Part shown: positions 36,531 to 47,381 of the stretch, piece by piece
How the letters are laid out: each line of letters starts with the position of its first letter
How positions within the stretch are numbered: position 1 is the stretch's first letter
DNA from: Rhizobium leguminosarum
Lineage (GTDB): Bacteria; Pseudomonadota; Alphaproteobacteria; Rhizobiales; Rhizobiaceae
Direction: 5' to 3'
Length of the DNA stretch: 64,000 nucleotides
Assembly (NCBI RefSeq): GCF_017876795.1
Contig: NZ_JAGIOR010000004.1
Location: 186,001 to 250,000 of the forward strand
Notes under the pieces: model-generated
Seen by the model: the letters and a program-made list of their open reading frames with translations, nothing else
The model's database searches: none
What the model was told of the DNA's origin: nothing
Program-made: the position numbers and the translations under genes

Positions 36531-36977
36531 ATGCCGTTTCAGATTAAACGTCTTATTCCAGATCATCTCAGCAGCGCCGCCGCCGTATTGGTCAGTGCCT
36601 ACGCTCGACCTCCGTGGAATGAAGATTGGTCGCTTGAAGCGGCGGTCGAGAATGTGAAGACTGTGCTAGAAACGCCGAAATCGATTGCCCTTGCCGCCAT
36701 CGCGGGAGACAAGGTGCTAGGGGTAGCGTTGGGCATACGACAGCGGCGCCACTCCGGTCCGGTCATTTACCTGGACGAGCTCTCGGTCCTGCCTGAAGCG
36801 CAGGGCGCGGGGATAGGGATAGCGCTGCTTTCGGCGATTTACGAAACAGCAACGGCCGAAGGTTGTAATAGTGTCTGGCTGGTCTCACAGCGAGAAGGTG
36901 CGTTGTCGAAATTTTATCAGCGCTGCGGGTTTGTTATTGGCAGCGATCTTGGGCTCTACTCGAAATCGGATATATAA
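36531..36977 (+). CDS. GNAT-family acetyltransferase
   Basis: 148 residues. The acetyl-CoA binding motif is visible as VLPEAQGAGIGIALLSAIYETA, with the preceding strand YLDELSV and the C-terminal KFYQRCGFVI. The full domain fits one GNAT unit. Substrate unknown. It follows the pseudogene scars but looks intact. Confidence 0.88.
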   Translation: MPFQIKRLIPDHLSSAAAVLVSAYARPPWNEDWSLEAAVENVKTVLETPKSIALAAIAGDKVLGVALGIRQRRHSGPVIYLDELSVLPEAQGAGIGIALLSAIYETATAEGCNSVWLVSQREGALSKFYQRCGFVIGSDLGLYSKSDI

Positions 36978-37489
36978 AGCAGGACAATAATGAGTTGCAG
37001 AAGTTTGCGTCACTTGCTTGGGACGCTATCGCCCCGGCGTGGGTTAGCGGCAGATTCCGCGGAGATTGCGATGGGCAATGCATGATGGGGGCCACGCTGG
37101 CATCGTGGGCGACGCCCTAGCAGCCCTGTGAGTGCGGGTTCGTCGTTACTGAAAACTCGCCAGTTTCGTCTTTGGATTTCATCTCGGTCAAACTTCGCAC
37201 AGGGCGTCGAGTTCCAACGGGCATGCCATTTGGTCCGACCGTAGTCTGATTGATGACGGTAAGTGTTTTTGCTTGGCTCCATTCTCTGAAGGTAGGCTGC
37301 GCCGTGGGAACGCCTATCGATGCTGACATGCGACATTCGTTTTGTCGGTCCTGCCGAACCTGATCCCGGCATTGTTCCCCTACTTCCATAGGGGAGGTTT
37401 GTGAGACTCGGGTACGTACGCTTCCGTACTGGCGGTTGAAATCGGAAATCCTAAGATTAGGATCGGCTCACATAATAGGAGGAGTGCGG

Positions 37490-37792
37490 ATGACCCAGCA
37501 TTCGGGGATTACGAAGCCAGCGCTGCAGCCTGATGATGTGGCCATGCTGAAAGCTGTGCTCAGGCAATGGTGTCAGGAAAAATCATGTGACATCTGCAGC
37601 CCGGCGGCGCAGCACGTAGCGAGGGAGCTCGTCTCCTGGTTCGAATGCGGCATTCGCAACCAGCATAAGCTCAGCGGGCTGATGCGGCACATGCATGTTG
37701 AGTTGAAAACTTCGCCGCTTTTGAGGCATGCGCCTAGTGTGGGCTCGGGGCTAGCCATGGAAACCAACCAGTTGGTGGGTCACAATGGATAA
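37490..37792 (+). CDS. Small rhizobial hypothetical protein
   Basis: 100 residues from ATG 37490 (AGGAGG a few bases upstream). DVAMLKAVLRQWCQEKSCDICSPAAQHVARELVSWFECGIRNQHKLSGLM is helical with three cysteines. Proteins of this kind are common in Rhizobium, but no function is known. The preceding 36978-37489 has no supported gene. Confidence 0.6.
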   Translation: MTQHSGITKPALQPDDVAMLKAVLRQWCQEKSCDICSPAAQHVARELVSWFECGIRNQHKLSGLMRHMHVELKTSPLLRHAPSVGSGLAMETNQLVGHNG

Positions 37793-38459
37793 GAGCCGAC
37801 GCACTGCTTCGATTGCTGTGGATGCGTCCGGTCTGAGTTTTCCAGATCGGCAGATCGCGCTCAGGCATATCATCGATGACCTTTCAGGAGATCCGCGACA
37901 GCGCCGTAGGCGCCTTTTCAGATCGCCGCCCAGCGCTCGATCGTTTGCTTCCGATAATCCGCGCCTCAATTGAATCGATCGCCAATGCCGATGATGATTG
38001 CTGGAAAAATATCATCAGGGAACTTCTACAGCTTCGCGAGACGTTGCTGCGTCTCAGACTAGACGCAACTCGGACCTGCCATTGATCTCCCTGATAGGGT
38101 TGTCGCGAGAACACTGCGCGATGGTTTCGACCAAGACCTGCAGGCCTGACCGGCCACCTGCGGACGGAGCTGTTGGACATCTTGCCCATATTTACTACGA
38201 CTTGCCCGCCTCGCCATTCCTTCAAAAGCCCGTCACCGACGCCTTCATCGTCGGCATTTCTTCATGTCGCCAAGAACCCGGGTCGGTTTAAAGATTTCCA
38301 GGCATGCGGATTAGAAATTTCGTACCGACCGTTTGGATTGCCGGCCGGAACCAATCGGCACTACGCGTGTTTAGTTCTCGGTTGCCGGCAATCACTTCCG
38401 AAAAGATTTGATGACCTGACAGTCGGGCTGGCCATCGCCGTAACAACAGGGGAATTCAT
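37793..38459. other. Stretch with only doubtful small frames
   Basis: One frame at 37876-38085 on the plus strand (TFQEIRDSAVGAF, IIRASIESIANADDDCWKNIIRELLQLRETLL) gives a plausible 69-residue helical acidic protein but lacks a clear ribosome site. Nothing else is supportable. Confidence 0.3.
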
Positions 38460-38717
38460 ATGGAAAACGCAGGTATCGGCTGGATTGCAGCAATCATCAT
38501 TGGCGGTTTGGCAGGATGGCTCGCCGAAATGTTCATGAAGAGCAACATGGGCGTTCTCATGAACGTCCTGCTTGGCATCGTCGGCGCGATCGTCGCAAAC
38601 TTCATTCTCTCGCTTTTCGGCGTCGTTCTCGGCGGATGGCTGGGATATCTCATCGCAGGCTTCGTTGGAGCTTGCATCCTCATCGCGATCGCGCGCATGG
38701 TTAGACGGACGGCCTGA
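38460..38717 (+). CDS. GlsB/YeaQ/YmgE family membrane stress protein
   Basis: 85 residues with three hydrophobic segments: GWIAAIIIGGLAGWLAEMFM, NVLLGIVGAIVANFILSLFG and GWLGYLIAGFVGACILIAIARM. This is the standard layout of the transglycosylase-associated/GlsB family of inner-membrane stress proteins. ACAGGGG lies ahead of the ATG. Monocistronic by context. Confidence 0.88.
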   Translation: MENAGIGWIAAIIIGGLAGWLAEMFMKSNMGVLMNVLLGIVGAIVANFILSLFGVVLGGWLGYLIAGFVGACILIAIARMVRRTA

Positions 38718-39298
38718 TCGGAGAGGCTCTTCCTCGATCGTGAGCGACGGGCGGTCCGGCACATACCCATGATCAGCCGCCGAACAAGCGGTTGATCTCG
38801 TGCTTAGCTCTCCCTGACAGAGGCTCCGGGAAATCGATCAACGAGGCGGCGGCGACGGCGCGTCGCAAGTGGCATCGACACAAAGGATGGCGTTGTGTCT
38901 TTTTTGGAAGTCGCACTTGGAAATGAGCGTCGCCAGATAATCCTGGACTCAGAATGATTGTTTTTGCTGAGGAAATAGGCTCGTCCAAACGGCCATTTTT
39001 GGATTCCGACCGGCATAAATCTGGATCGAGCGACAGGTGTCACCCATAATGTTGGACTGGATTTCAGGGGTAGAATCGCCGCCGTCATGGCGCTACATAC
39101 GATGAGACAACGCCCTTAGAGCTACGTCAATGTCCTTGAAAATTGGGACTGCTCAGCGGCGCAGAGCGCGTCCGCATTCCGATCTGATAATGTCCGAAAT
39201 CTCGAGAAGCATCGTATTCGGGATGTCATCAACTGCGATCTGGAAAGCACCGGCGACCGCTCCTATCTCAAGCCCAATAGGAATTCAGGGAGGTTACC
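38718..39298. other. Stretch without a supportable gene
   Basis: Several short open frames exist on both strands (for example 38804-39088 minus) but they show no family features and no good ribosome sites. Confidence 0.4.
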
Positions 39299-39511
39299 AT
39301 GCCAGAACCTGCCAATCGTGCGTGCGAAAGTCCTTTTGTCGAGATCCTTCCCCCAGCGAGGTTCTCCTGCCGCGGAACTGTCGTCTGCGATTGCTGCCGT
39401 CAGAGGAAGAGCAGGGACGAATTCGACGAAGATGCATTCGGAATCTGCGCAGAATGTATCGGTTCCGACGTAGTTGTCGTGGATGTCGTAGCCCGGTTTC
39501 AAGACGACTAG
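39299..39511 (+). CDS. Small zinc-ribbon-like protein
   Basis: 70 residues. CDCCRQRKSRDEFDEDAFGICAECIG places two Cys pairs in zinc-ribbon spacing. GGGAGG lies 5 bases ahead of the ATG. It overlaps the end of an oppositely oriented zinc-ribbon gene by 4 bp. Function unknown. Confidence 0.55.
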   Translation: MPEPANRACESPFVEILPPARFSCRGTVVCDCCRQRKSRDEFDEDAFGICAECIGSDVVVVDVVARFQDD

Positions 39512-39795
39512 CGAGCTGCCACTCCACTGGGCGGGGTCGGCTGCAGGCATGGGAACCGAGTGCCGCACCGATCCCCATCTGCATCCACAAGGCGGTTGCA
39601 TCCGAGTGCCGACATGCGCCGGAGCCGGGCGAACGTAACGCTGGCACCATGCTTCTTGACGAGTTCTGCGCGGACGTAGCTGCCAGAGCGACCACAGGCC
39701 CGGCACTCGACCTCTATGACGGGATCGCGCACCTGACGCAGTGTCGAGGACAAGTCGAGTGGCTTTTTGGTCTTCCCAGGCAACGACGGCTCCAT
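39508..39795 (-). CDS. Zinc-ribbon hypothetical protein
   Basis: 95 residues. VIEVECRACGRSGSYVRAELVKKHGASVTFARLRRMSALGCNRL, then DRCGTRFPCL, show CxxC plus later cysteines as in a family of short rhizobial zinc-binding proteins. No function recognised. The two convergent zinc-ribbon genes overlap at their ends. Confidence 0.6.
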   Translation of the reverse strand: MEPSLPGKTKKPLDLSSTLRQVRDPVIEVECRACGRSGSYVRAELVKKHGASVTFARLRRMSALGCNRLVDADGDRCGTRFPCLQPTPPSGVAAR

Positions 39796-39986
39796 GACGA
39801 AACGGCGGGGTCATTAATCGGACAGGGCGTCGACAGCAATCCTTCACAGCCGACAAATTTTTTCAATAAAGCCGGTGACTTACGAGAGGCGGCTATGTCG
39901 CTGATTCAACGGAATAATCTCCGGCAAAACTAAGATTGTGGGACATTATTCCTATTTTTCGGCGTCTTGACTCTGCTTTCGGCAAG

Positions 39987-40001
39987 GAACATTACAGGAA
40001 C
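39987..40001 (+). promoter_or_regulatory. SOS (LexA) box ahead of imuA
   Basis: GAAC-ATTACAG-GAAC matches the alphaproteobacterial LexA site GTTC-N7-GTTC on the complementary strand. It lies 63 bp before the imuA start, so the imuA-imuB-dnaE2 operon is predicted to be damage-inducible. No gene is present in 39796-40063. Confidence 0.9.
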
Positions 40002-40063
40002 ATCTGCATTCAAGCGACATGATGTCGTCAGTTTCAACGCGATCTGAACAGGATTCGTGATCG

Positions 40064-40816
40064 ATGTCCGCTGCCCGCGCGCACGTCATAGCCGAACTCC
40101 GGGAACGCATCAGCTCTATCGAGAGCCATGCGAGGAGGAGGGTCGGGTGCCTGGAGTTTGGCGTGCCGGAGATCGACTCGGTTCTTCCGGGAGGCGGGCT
40201 GAGTCATTGCGCTCTGCATGAGTTCGCTGGGGGCGGTTCCGGCACGGTCGATGGAGCGGCTGCAGCCTTGTTCGCAGCAGGGATCGCCGCGAGGACCAAG
40301 GGGCCGATTGTCTGGTGCCTGACGCGGCCGGATCTCTTCTTCCCGGCACTGGCGCAGGTTGGCCTGCATCCCGACCGCGTAATCTTCGTGGAGTCGGACA
40401 AGGAAGAGGACGTGCTGGCGAATATGGAAGAGGGACTTTCCTTTGGCGGCCTAGGTGCCGTCGTCGGGGAGATCGTCCGACTGCCGATGACCGCTTCCCG
40501 TCGCCTGCAGCTTGCCGCCGAGCGGACAGGCACAATGGCCCTCACGGTCAGGCGGTGGCGGCGGCAGACCGAGGCAAACGACTTCGGCCAGCCGACGGCG
40601 TCGACCACGAGATGGCGGGTGAGCGTCCGTCCGTCCGAAGAACTTCCAGTGCCGGGAGTTGGTCGGCCGAGGTGGCTTCTGGAGCTGATGAGATCGCGTG
40701 CGGGCGAGTGTGCTGAGTTTGAAATTGGAGCCTGCGATGACAAGGGTCGTATCCATCTATCTACCCGATCTGGCGACCGATCGAATACGTCGCGCGGATC
40801 CGTCTATTCCGGCTGA
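40064..40816 (+). CDS. imuA: ImuA, RecA-like accessory protein of damage-induced mutagenesis
   Basis: 250 residues. LRERISSIESHARR is followed by FGVPEIDSVLPGGGLSHCALHEFAG, the ImuA/RecA-like start, then IVWCLTRPDLFFPALAQVGLHPDRVIFVESDKEEDVLANMEEGLSFGGLGAVVGEI. ImuA helps the ImuB-DnaE2 translesion complex. The end overlaps imuB by 80 bp. Placed directly behind the SOS box. Confidence 0.92.
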   Translation: MSAARAHVIAELRERISSIESHARRRVGCLEFGVPEIDSVLPGGGLSHCALHEFAGGGSGTVDGAAAALFAAGIAARTKGPIVWCLTRPDLFFPALAQVGLHPDRVIFVESDKEEDVLANMEEGLSFGGLGAVVGEIVRLPMTASRRLQLAAERTGTMALTVRRWRRQTEANDFGQPTASTTRWRVSVRPSEELPVPGVGRPRWLLELMRSRAGECAEFEIGACDDKGRIHLSTRSGDRSNTSRGSVYSG

Positions 40817-42248
40817 TCAAGCCATAGCTGTGATCGCGAAGTCTGGTTCGAAGCGCTGGGTGTCCGCTGCCGATCCTGCTGCGCGGAAGGCCGGCGTTCG
40901 GATCGGGATGCAGGCAGCCAAGGCCCAGGCGCTATTCCGCGGCCTGATGATCGTGGATGCGGATCCGGCGGCCGATGCTGCCGCATTGGAGAGAATCACG
41001 CTCTGGGCGCTGACGCAGTATTCGCCCATCGTTGCCATGGATGCGCCCGACGGCATCGTCCTTGACACCGAAGGTGCCGACCATCTTCAGGGCGGCGAAC
41101 TGCCCATGGTCACGAAGATCTCGAACCAGTTCTTCGCGAAGAAGCTCACGGCGAGAGTGGCCGTGGCCGATACATGGGGCGCTGCTCACGCCTGCGCGCG
41201 GGCGATCAGCCGCAAGACCGTCATCGTTCCCGCGGGCGAAATCGTCCGGGCGGTCGAGAGGCTTCCGATCTCTCTGCTTCGACTCCCAGAGAAGATCGTC
41301 GGCGATCTCCGTACACTGGGCTTTCAGTCCATCGGCGAAGTGGCCAACACTCCTCGCGCGCCGCTGACCCTCCGCTTCGGTCCGGAAGTGGGACGGCGCC
41401 TCGATCAGATGTTCGGCCGCACGCCGGAGCCGATCGATCCAATCCGAACTCCCGAGCTGATCGAGGTCTCGCGTGCGTTCGCGGAGCCGATCGGCGCCGC
41501 CGAAACGGTCAACAAGTACGTCGGCCGGCTGATCGTCCAGCTCATCGACAGGCTTCAGAAGGAGGGCCTCGGTGTCCGAAGAGCAGATCTCATTGTCGAG
41601 AAGGTCGATGGCACCCGCCAGGCTGTCCGCGCAGGCACCGCACAACCCGCCCGCGATGTCGCATGGCTGACCAAGCTCTTCCGTGACCAGACCGAGAAAA
41701 TCGAGCCGGGCTTTGGCATCGAGAAGCTGACCCTCGTTGCTGTCATGTCCGAGCCGCTCGAGGACGTCCAGAAATCGTCGTCGCTGGTCGAGGACGAGGT
41801 CACCGACGTGACACCGCTGATCGACATCTACGGAAACCGCGGTCAGCGCGTCTATCGCGTCGCCCCTGTTGCCTCTGATGTGCCCGAGCGTTCCGTCGGA
41901 CGCATCGATGCCGCCTCGGATCCTGTGGAGGCAACGTGGATCCACCACTGGCGGCGGCCCATCCGTCTGCTGGCGCGGCCGGAGCAGATCGATGTCATGG
42001 CACTTATGCCGGACCATCCGCCAGTGTGGATCGTGTGGCGGGGCAAGCGTCGGAAGGTGCAGAAGGCGGATGGTCCCGAACGGATATTCGGGGAGTGGTG
42101 GCAGCGCAGCTCGGAATACGAAGCGGTCCGGGACTACTTCGTCATCGAGGATGAGGCGGGCGAGCGGCTGTGGATATTCCGTTCCGGCGACGGTGTGGAT
42201 CCGGAAACGGGATCCCATAGGTGGTTCACGCACGGGATCTTCGCATGA
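40737..42248 (+). CDS. imuB: ImuB, Y-family-like scaffold for DnaE2
   Basis: 503 residues from ATG 40737. [45 protein letters not shown] and the later [54 protein letters not shown] follow the Y-family layout without its catalytic acids, as known for ImuB. It contacts the beta clamp and recruits DnaE2. The C-terminal [21 protein letters not shown] is typical. It overlaps dnaE2 by 4 bp. Confidence 0.95.
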   Translation: MTRVVSIYLPDLATDRIRRADPSIPADQAIAVIAKSGSKRWVSAADPAARKAGVRIGMQAAKAQALFRGLMIVDADPAADAAALERITLWALTQYSPIVAMDAPDGIVLDTEGADHLQGGELPMVTKISNQFFAKKLTARVAVADTWGAAHACARAISRKTVIVPAGEIVRAVERLPISLLRLPEKIVGDLRTLGFQSIGEVANTPRAPLTLRFGPEVGRRLDQMFGRTPEPIDPIRTPELIEVSRAFAEPIGAAETVNKYVGRLIVQLIDRLQKEGLGVRRADLIVEKVDGTRQAVRAGTAQPARDVAWLTKLFRDQTEKIEPGFGIEKLTLVAVMSEPLEDVQKSSSLVEDEVTDVTPLIDIYGNRGQRVYRVAPVASDVPERSVGRIDAASDPVEATWIHHWRRPIRLLARPEQIDVMALMPDHPPVWIVWRGKRRKVQKADGPERIFGEWWQRSSEYEAVRDYFVIEDEAGERLWIFRSGDGVDPETGSHRWFTHGIFA

Positions 42249-45200
42249 GGTACGCCGAACTCCAAGTCACAACCCACTTCAGCTTCCTCCGGGGCGCATC
42301 GTCCGCCGACGAGCTGTTCCAGACTGCCAAGGAGCTTGGCATAGACGCCATCGGTGTCGTTGACAGGAATTCGCTAGCCGGGATAGTGCGTGCTCTCGAA
42401 GCATCGCGATCGACCGGGATCCGTCTGGTCGTCGGCTGTCGTCTGGATCTGCAGGACGGGATGTCCGTGCTCGTCTATCCTACCGACCGCGCCGCGTATT
42501 CCCGGCTGACGCGCCTGATCACACTGGGAAAGGCCCGAGGCGGCAAGAACAACTGCATTCTGCATCTGGACGACGTGGTCGCATATGCCGATGGCATGAT
42601 CAGCATCTTGGTACCGGATCTTCCCGACGAGACCTGTGCCGTCCAGCTTCGGAAGTTGGCCGAGATATTTGGTGACCGCGCGTACCTGTCGCTCTGCCTT
42701 CGACGACGGCCGAACGATCAGTTCCGGCTCCATGAGCTGTCGAATCTCGCAATCCGCTTCAAGGTGAAAACCGTCGTGACCAATGACGTGCTTTTCCACG
42801 AGGCGGGGAGGCGGCAGCTTCAGGATCTTGTCACGTGCATCCGGCACAACACGACCATCGATGCTATTGGTTTCGAGCGCGAGCGCCATGCCGATCGGTA
42901 TCTCAAGCCGCCGCACGAGATGGAGCGTCTGTTTCCGCGATACCCAGAAGCATTGGCGCGGACGATGGAGATCGTCGATCGCTGCAAGTTCAGCCTCGAA
43001 GAGCTGACCTACCAGTATCCGGAAGAAGCCATCGTCCCGGGCAAGTCGGCGCAGGAGTCCTTGGAGCACTATGTGTGGGAGTGCGTGCCGCATCGGTATC
43101 TGGAAGGTCTGCCACCTGATGTCCTGAAGGCGATCCGTCACGAGCTCGATCTGATCCAGAAGATGAAGTACGCGCCGTACTTCCTGACGGTCTTCAGCAT
43201 CGTCAAATATGCGAGGTCGCAAGGCATCCTGTGTCAGGGCCGCGGATCGGCGGCGAATTCGGCCGTCTGCTACATTCTCGGCATCACGAGCATCGACCCG
43301 TCGACGAACGATCTACTCTTCGAGCGCTTCGTTTCTCAGGAGCGCGACGAGCCGCCGGACATCGACGTAGATTTCGAGCACGAACGGCGCGAGGAGGTCA
43401 TCCAGTGGATCTACAAGACCTATACGCGCGAGAAGGCCGCTCTCTGTGCGACGGTCACCCGCTACCGGGCCAAGGGTGCCATCCGCGATGTCGGCAAGGC
43501 GCTGGGGCTGCCAGAGGATGTCATCAAAGCCTTGTCCTCGGGGATGTGGTCGTGGTCCGAGGAAGTCCCTGACCGCAACATCCGCGAACTCGGATTGAAC
43601 CCTGAGGACCGTCGTCTTGCGCTGACACTGCGTCTCGCACAGCAGCTCATGGGCGCGCCGCGTCACCTCGGCCAGCATCCTGGCGGCTTCGTCCTGACCC
43701 ACGACAGGTTGGACGATCTTGTGCCCATCGAACCTGCCAGCATGAAGGATCGGCAGATCATCGAGTGGGACAAGGACGACGTCGAAGCGCTGAAGTTCAT
43801 GAAGGTCGACGTGTTGGCCTTGGGCATGCTCACCTGCATGTCGAAGGCTTTCGATCTGATCCGAGAGCACAAGGATGACGACCTCGACCTCGCCAAGATA
43901 GAGCAGGAGGACAGTGCCACCTATGCGATGATCAGGAAAGCCGACACCCTCGGCACTTTCCAGATCGAGAGCCGCGCGCAGATGGCGATGCTGCCCCGCC
44001 TGAAGCCACGGACGTTCTACGACCTCGTCGTTCAGGTAGCCATCGTTCGTCCAGGCCCGATTCAAGGCGACATGGTCCACCCCTACCTCAGGAGACGGGA
44101 AGGGAAGGAGCCTGTCGAATACCCAACACCCGAACTTGAAGCCGTGCTCGGCAAGACCCTCGGCGTACCGCTTTTTCAAGAGTCAGCGATGAGGGTCGCC
44201 ATGGTTTGCGCCGGCTTCACGGGCGGGGAGGCCGATCAGCTCCGGAAGTCGATGGCGACCTTCAAGTTCACGGGCGGCGTGAGCAGGTTCAAGGATAAGC
44301 TCGTATCCGGGATGGTGAAGAACGGCTACTCTCCGGAGTTTGCTGAGAAGACGTTCTCGCAGCTCGAAGGATTCGGTTCCTACGGCTTCCCGGAATCCCA
44401 TGCAGCATCGTTTGCTCTCATCGCCTACGCCTCGAACTTCGTGAAGTGCCATTATCCAGACGCGTTCTGCGCGGCGCTCCTGAACTCACAGCCGATGGGA
44501 TTCTACGCTCCGGCACAGATCGTCGGCGATGCCAGAAATCACGGCGTCGAGGTTCGACCCGTCTGCATCAATCGATCCCGCTGGGACTGCACGCTTGAAC
44601 CTATCGGCAACACCGGCCGCCATGCCGTCCGTCTCGGGATGCGAATGGTGAAGGGCCTGGCCGCCGTCGATGCCGCTCGCATCGTCGCCGCGCGGATGCC
44701 TTCCGGCCATCGTTGAAGCTCGAGCGACGTGACGCCCTCTGGGCGCTTAAAGCACTGCGTGACGAGCCGCTACCTCTGTTTGCGGCGGCTACCGAACGAG
44801 AGATGAAAACGATCGCGGAGCAGCAGGAACCGGAAGTCGCACTCCGGCAGATGACCGACGGGCACAATGTCATCGCCGACTACAGCCACACGGGGCTGAC
44901 GCTACGCGAGCATCCGCTCGCCTTCCTGCGGAAGGATCTGCAGAAGAAGAGCATCGTCACGTGCTCGGAAGCGATGAACGCTCGCGACGGCCGCTGGCTG
45001 ATGACCGCGGGCCTTGTTCTGGTCAGGCAGAAGCCCGGATCGGCAAAAGGCGTGATGTTCCTCACCATCGAGGACGAGACGGGTGCTGCCAACCTGGTGG
45101 TCTGGCCATCCTTGTTCGAAAAGCGCCGTCGCGTGGTGCTCGGATCATCGATGATGGCGATCAATGGGAAGATCCAGAGGGAGGGCGATGTCGTCCATCT

Positions 45201-45330
45201 TGTTGCACAGCAGCTCCTCGACCTGTCCGGCGATCTATCCGGTCTGGCGGATCGCGACATTGAATTCAGGCTACCGACAGGCAGGGGCGACGAGTTCGCG
45301 CATGGCTCTCCCGGAAGTTCGGATTCGCGG
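42245..45330 (+). pseudogene. dnaE2: dnaE2 (error-prone DNA polymerase) with an internal frameshifting deletion
   Basis: From ATG 42245, 823 codons cover the PHP domain ([23 protein letters not shown]) and the polymerase core with [12 protein letters not shown] and [10 protein letters not shown] catalytic aspartates. After [15 protein letters not shown] the frame runs into a premature TGA at 44714-44716. The missing next block has lost roughly 80 bp; native sequence resumes one frame over at [28 protein letters not shown] near 44699 and continues through the OB-fold region (GVMFLTIEDETGAANLVVWPSLFEKRRR) to about 45330, where it meets an inverted copy. The truncated product keeps the active site but lacks the C-terminal partner-binding part. 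Confidence 0.88.
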
Positions 45331-45374
45331 ATCGACCGAAGCCTCTGCCCGAGCCGAGGGATATCTTCGTGCCC

Positions 45375-45394
45375 TTATGCCGAGTTCGGCATAA
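45375..45394. repeat. Perfect 20-bp palindrome at the dnaE2 inversion joint
   Basis: TTATGCCGA-GT-TCGGCATAA has 9-bp arms and a 2-bp centre. The minus-strand dnaE2 fragment loses homology exactly at its edge, and the plus-strand dnaE2 homology stops about 45 bp before it. Such dyads resemble core sites of tyrosine recombinases; two recombinase genes lie 5 kb downstream. This link is an inference. Confidence 0.6.
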
Positions 45395-45718
45395 CGGTAC
45401 ATAAATTTCCCGCGCCTTGACGCCCATCGGCGGCCGCTCGCGGCTACCGGGGCTGCCCGGTGACCCATGGGCAAACTCGTCCCCACGTCCTGTCGGCACC
45501 CGGAAAACGTCCCGCTCGCCCAGGCTCGCCAGATCGCTGGTCAGATCGAACATCCGTTGCGCCACCAGATGCACGACGCCGCCTTCGCGCTGGATCTTGC
45601 CGTTGATCGCCATCATTGCGGATCCGAGCACGACGCGACGCTGCTTTTCGAACAGACTTGGCCAAACGACGACATTGGCGATGCCAGTCTCATCCTCGAT
45701 GGTCATGAACATCACGCC
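45395..45718 (-). pseudogene. dnaE2: Second, inverted fragment of a dnaE2 3' end
   Basis: On the minus strand GVMFMTIEDETGIANVVVWPSLFEKQRRVVLGSAMMAINGKIQREGGVVHLVAQRMFDLTSDLASLGERD, then FAHGSPGSPGSRERPPMGVKAREIYVP repeat the DnaE2 C-terminal region of the plus-strand gene with several differences. It is therefore a related but distinct dnaE2 copy, not a simple local duplication. Neither end is native; sequence upstream (LDMQAGGLILV) is decayed. Confidence 0.8.
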
Positions 45719-46227
45719 CAGTGCGCTAGAAATGGCCGATGCCGTCGCTCTGAATGCTGTCTTCGAACTCTCTGGCATGACGAGGATGAGCCCGCCCGCC
45801 TGCATGTCCAGCGACTTGCGGACCGGGGATGGTAGCCGGGAGCGGATTTCCTGCAGGATTCCTTTCACTCTGACGCCGGATCCGAGCGTCGCAACCACGG
45901 GGAGCGGCCTCCCTGATCAACTCGGGATCGTCGCTTTCCTTCCTTTTCGTCTTCGTCTTGGGCACGTCGCAGCAGATGGTGCTGAAGGGGTCGGAGCGTC
46001 AACGGAACTCCGGGTGATTTCCCACGTTCGCGCAGCGAGGAAAATCCCGCTGTTCGCGGTGGCGTGTCGGCTGGCGGCGGCGCAATGGGTTCGTTTGGCA
46101 CAGACCCACGGGAGCCGTGCGTAGGTCGACTCCACCGAAGCGAACGTGGCGACAGCGAGCCAAATAATATATATGATCCACGAGTGCGGATCATTGGCGG
46201 CGATAAAGCTCCTGAGGTACATTGCGA
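45719..46227. other. Scarred stretch before the SDR gene
   Basis: Minus-strand frames continue from the dnaE2 fragment but show no recognisable family. An AT-rich run (AATAATATATATGATC) near 46165 may contain the promoter of the SDR gene. Confidence 0.4.
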
Positions 46228-47190
46228 ATGCTTCAAAAACCGCTGCTGACCGGGTTCGGGCCCGCTATGTCTGCTATGGAGGTCGCTCGCGGCTTGGACC
46301 TGAGGGGACAGGTTGTGGTAGTGACTGGGGGTTCTTCCGGCCTCGGACTTGAGACAACCCGCGCACTGGCAATGTCGGGGGCACGCGTACATGTTCCCGC
46401 TCTCGACCCCGTCGCCGCCCACGCAGCGTTGAGAGGGATCGACAGAGTTGATGTCTGGCCCCTTGACCTTGGGGATGAGGCATCGGTTAGAGGGTTTGCG
46501 AAAGCTTTCCTCGACCGTGAGGATCGGCTCGACATCCTTGTTCTCAACGCGGGAATAATGGCGCAACCGCTTTTCCGTGATCCGCGCGGTCGTGAGGGCC
46601 ATTTCTCGATCAACTTTCTGGGACACTATCGGCTCACGGCGCTTCTGTGGCCAGCATTGCTGGCGGCCGGAACATCGCGAGTGATCGTCATGTCGTCGCG
46701 AGGCCACCAGATGTCTGATGTCGATCTCGAGGATATCGATTTCGTTCGCCGACCCTACGACAAGTGGATAGCCTACGGTCAATCCAAGACAGCGAACGCT
46801 CTTTTCGCGGTAGCGCTCGACAGGCGCGGGCGGGCGACCGGAGTTCGCGCCTTTTCTGTCCATCCGGGGATGATCGTTACACCAGGTATTCGCCATCTAT
46901 CCCGAGCCGAATTTGACGCTGTCGGCGCGCTCGAGCCGGACGGAACTCCTGTGATAGACCCGGCTGTAGACAAGAAAACCCCCGGGCAAGGGGCGGCTAC
47001 GGCGGTATGGTGCGCAACTTTCCCGGCACTGCATTCTCTGGGAGGGGTATACTGCGAGAACTGCGATATCGCTTCTGTCGAGACCGAAAGGCCCTTCGGG
47101 GTGCGCCCTTATGCGATCGACCCAGAGAAGGCCGAAAGTTTGTGGCAAATGAGCGCGATGTTGACGGGTCTTGATATTGCAATAACCTGA
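46228..47190 (+). CDS. Short-chain dehydrogenase/reductase (retinol-dehydrogenase-like)
   Basis: 320 residues from ATG 46228; TTG 46222 and ATG 46267 are alternatives. Cofactor motif VVVVTGGSSGLGLETTRALA, the NAG motif LVLNAGIMAQP, catalytic Ser region VIVMSSRGHQ and active site YGQSKTANALFA are all present. The N-terminal LLTGFGPAMSAMEVARGLDLRG matches relatives annotated as SDR oxidoreductases. Substrate unknown. It is 190 bp upstream of a large regulator on the same strand, which may control it. Confidence 0.92.
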   Translation: MLQKPLLTGFGPAMSAMEVARGLDLRGQVVVVTGGSSGLGLETTRALAMSGARVHVPALDPVAAHAALRGIDRVDVWPLDLGDEASVRGFAKAFLDREDRLDILVLNAGIMAQPLFRDPRGREGHFSINFLGHYRLTALLWPALLAAGTSRVIVMSSRGHQMSDVDLEDIDFVRRPYDKWIAYGQSKTANALFAVALDRRGRATGVRAFSVHPGMIVTPGIRHLSRAEFDAVGALEPDGTPVIDPAVDKKTPGQGAATAVWCATFPALHSLGGVYCENCDIASVETERPFGVRPYAIDPEKAESLWQMSAMLTGLDIAIT

Positions 47191-47381
47191 AGCACAGTGT
47201 TGTATCTCGCTGTGCCTTACGACGACGGCGCGGCACGTACTGATCCCCCAAGAAGATGGGACCGCCCGTCAGTTCGTCACCATACATTCTCGAGCCAAGA
47301 TTGTATTGGGCTGTCATTCTCCGACCCGACAGGATCGATTATGATCGGCCGCGTTCCCGTTGGCTATCAGGGCAGGTCAGG

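Noticed and set aside
38804..39088. Minus-strand 94-codon frame
   Set aside because: No family features, no ribosome site, basic composition typical of chance frames.
40932..42233. Long minus-strand frame opposite imuB
   Set aside because: Shadow of imuB with no recognisable domain.
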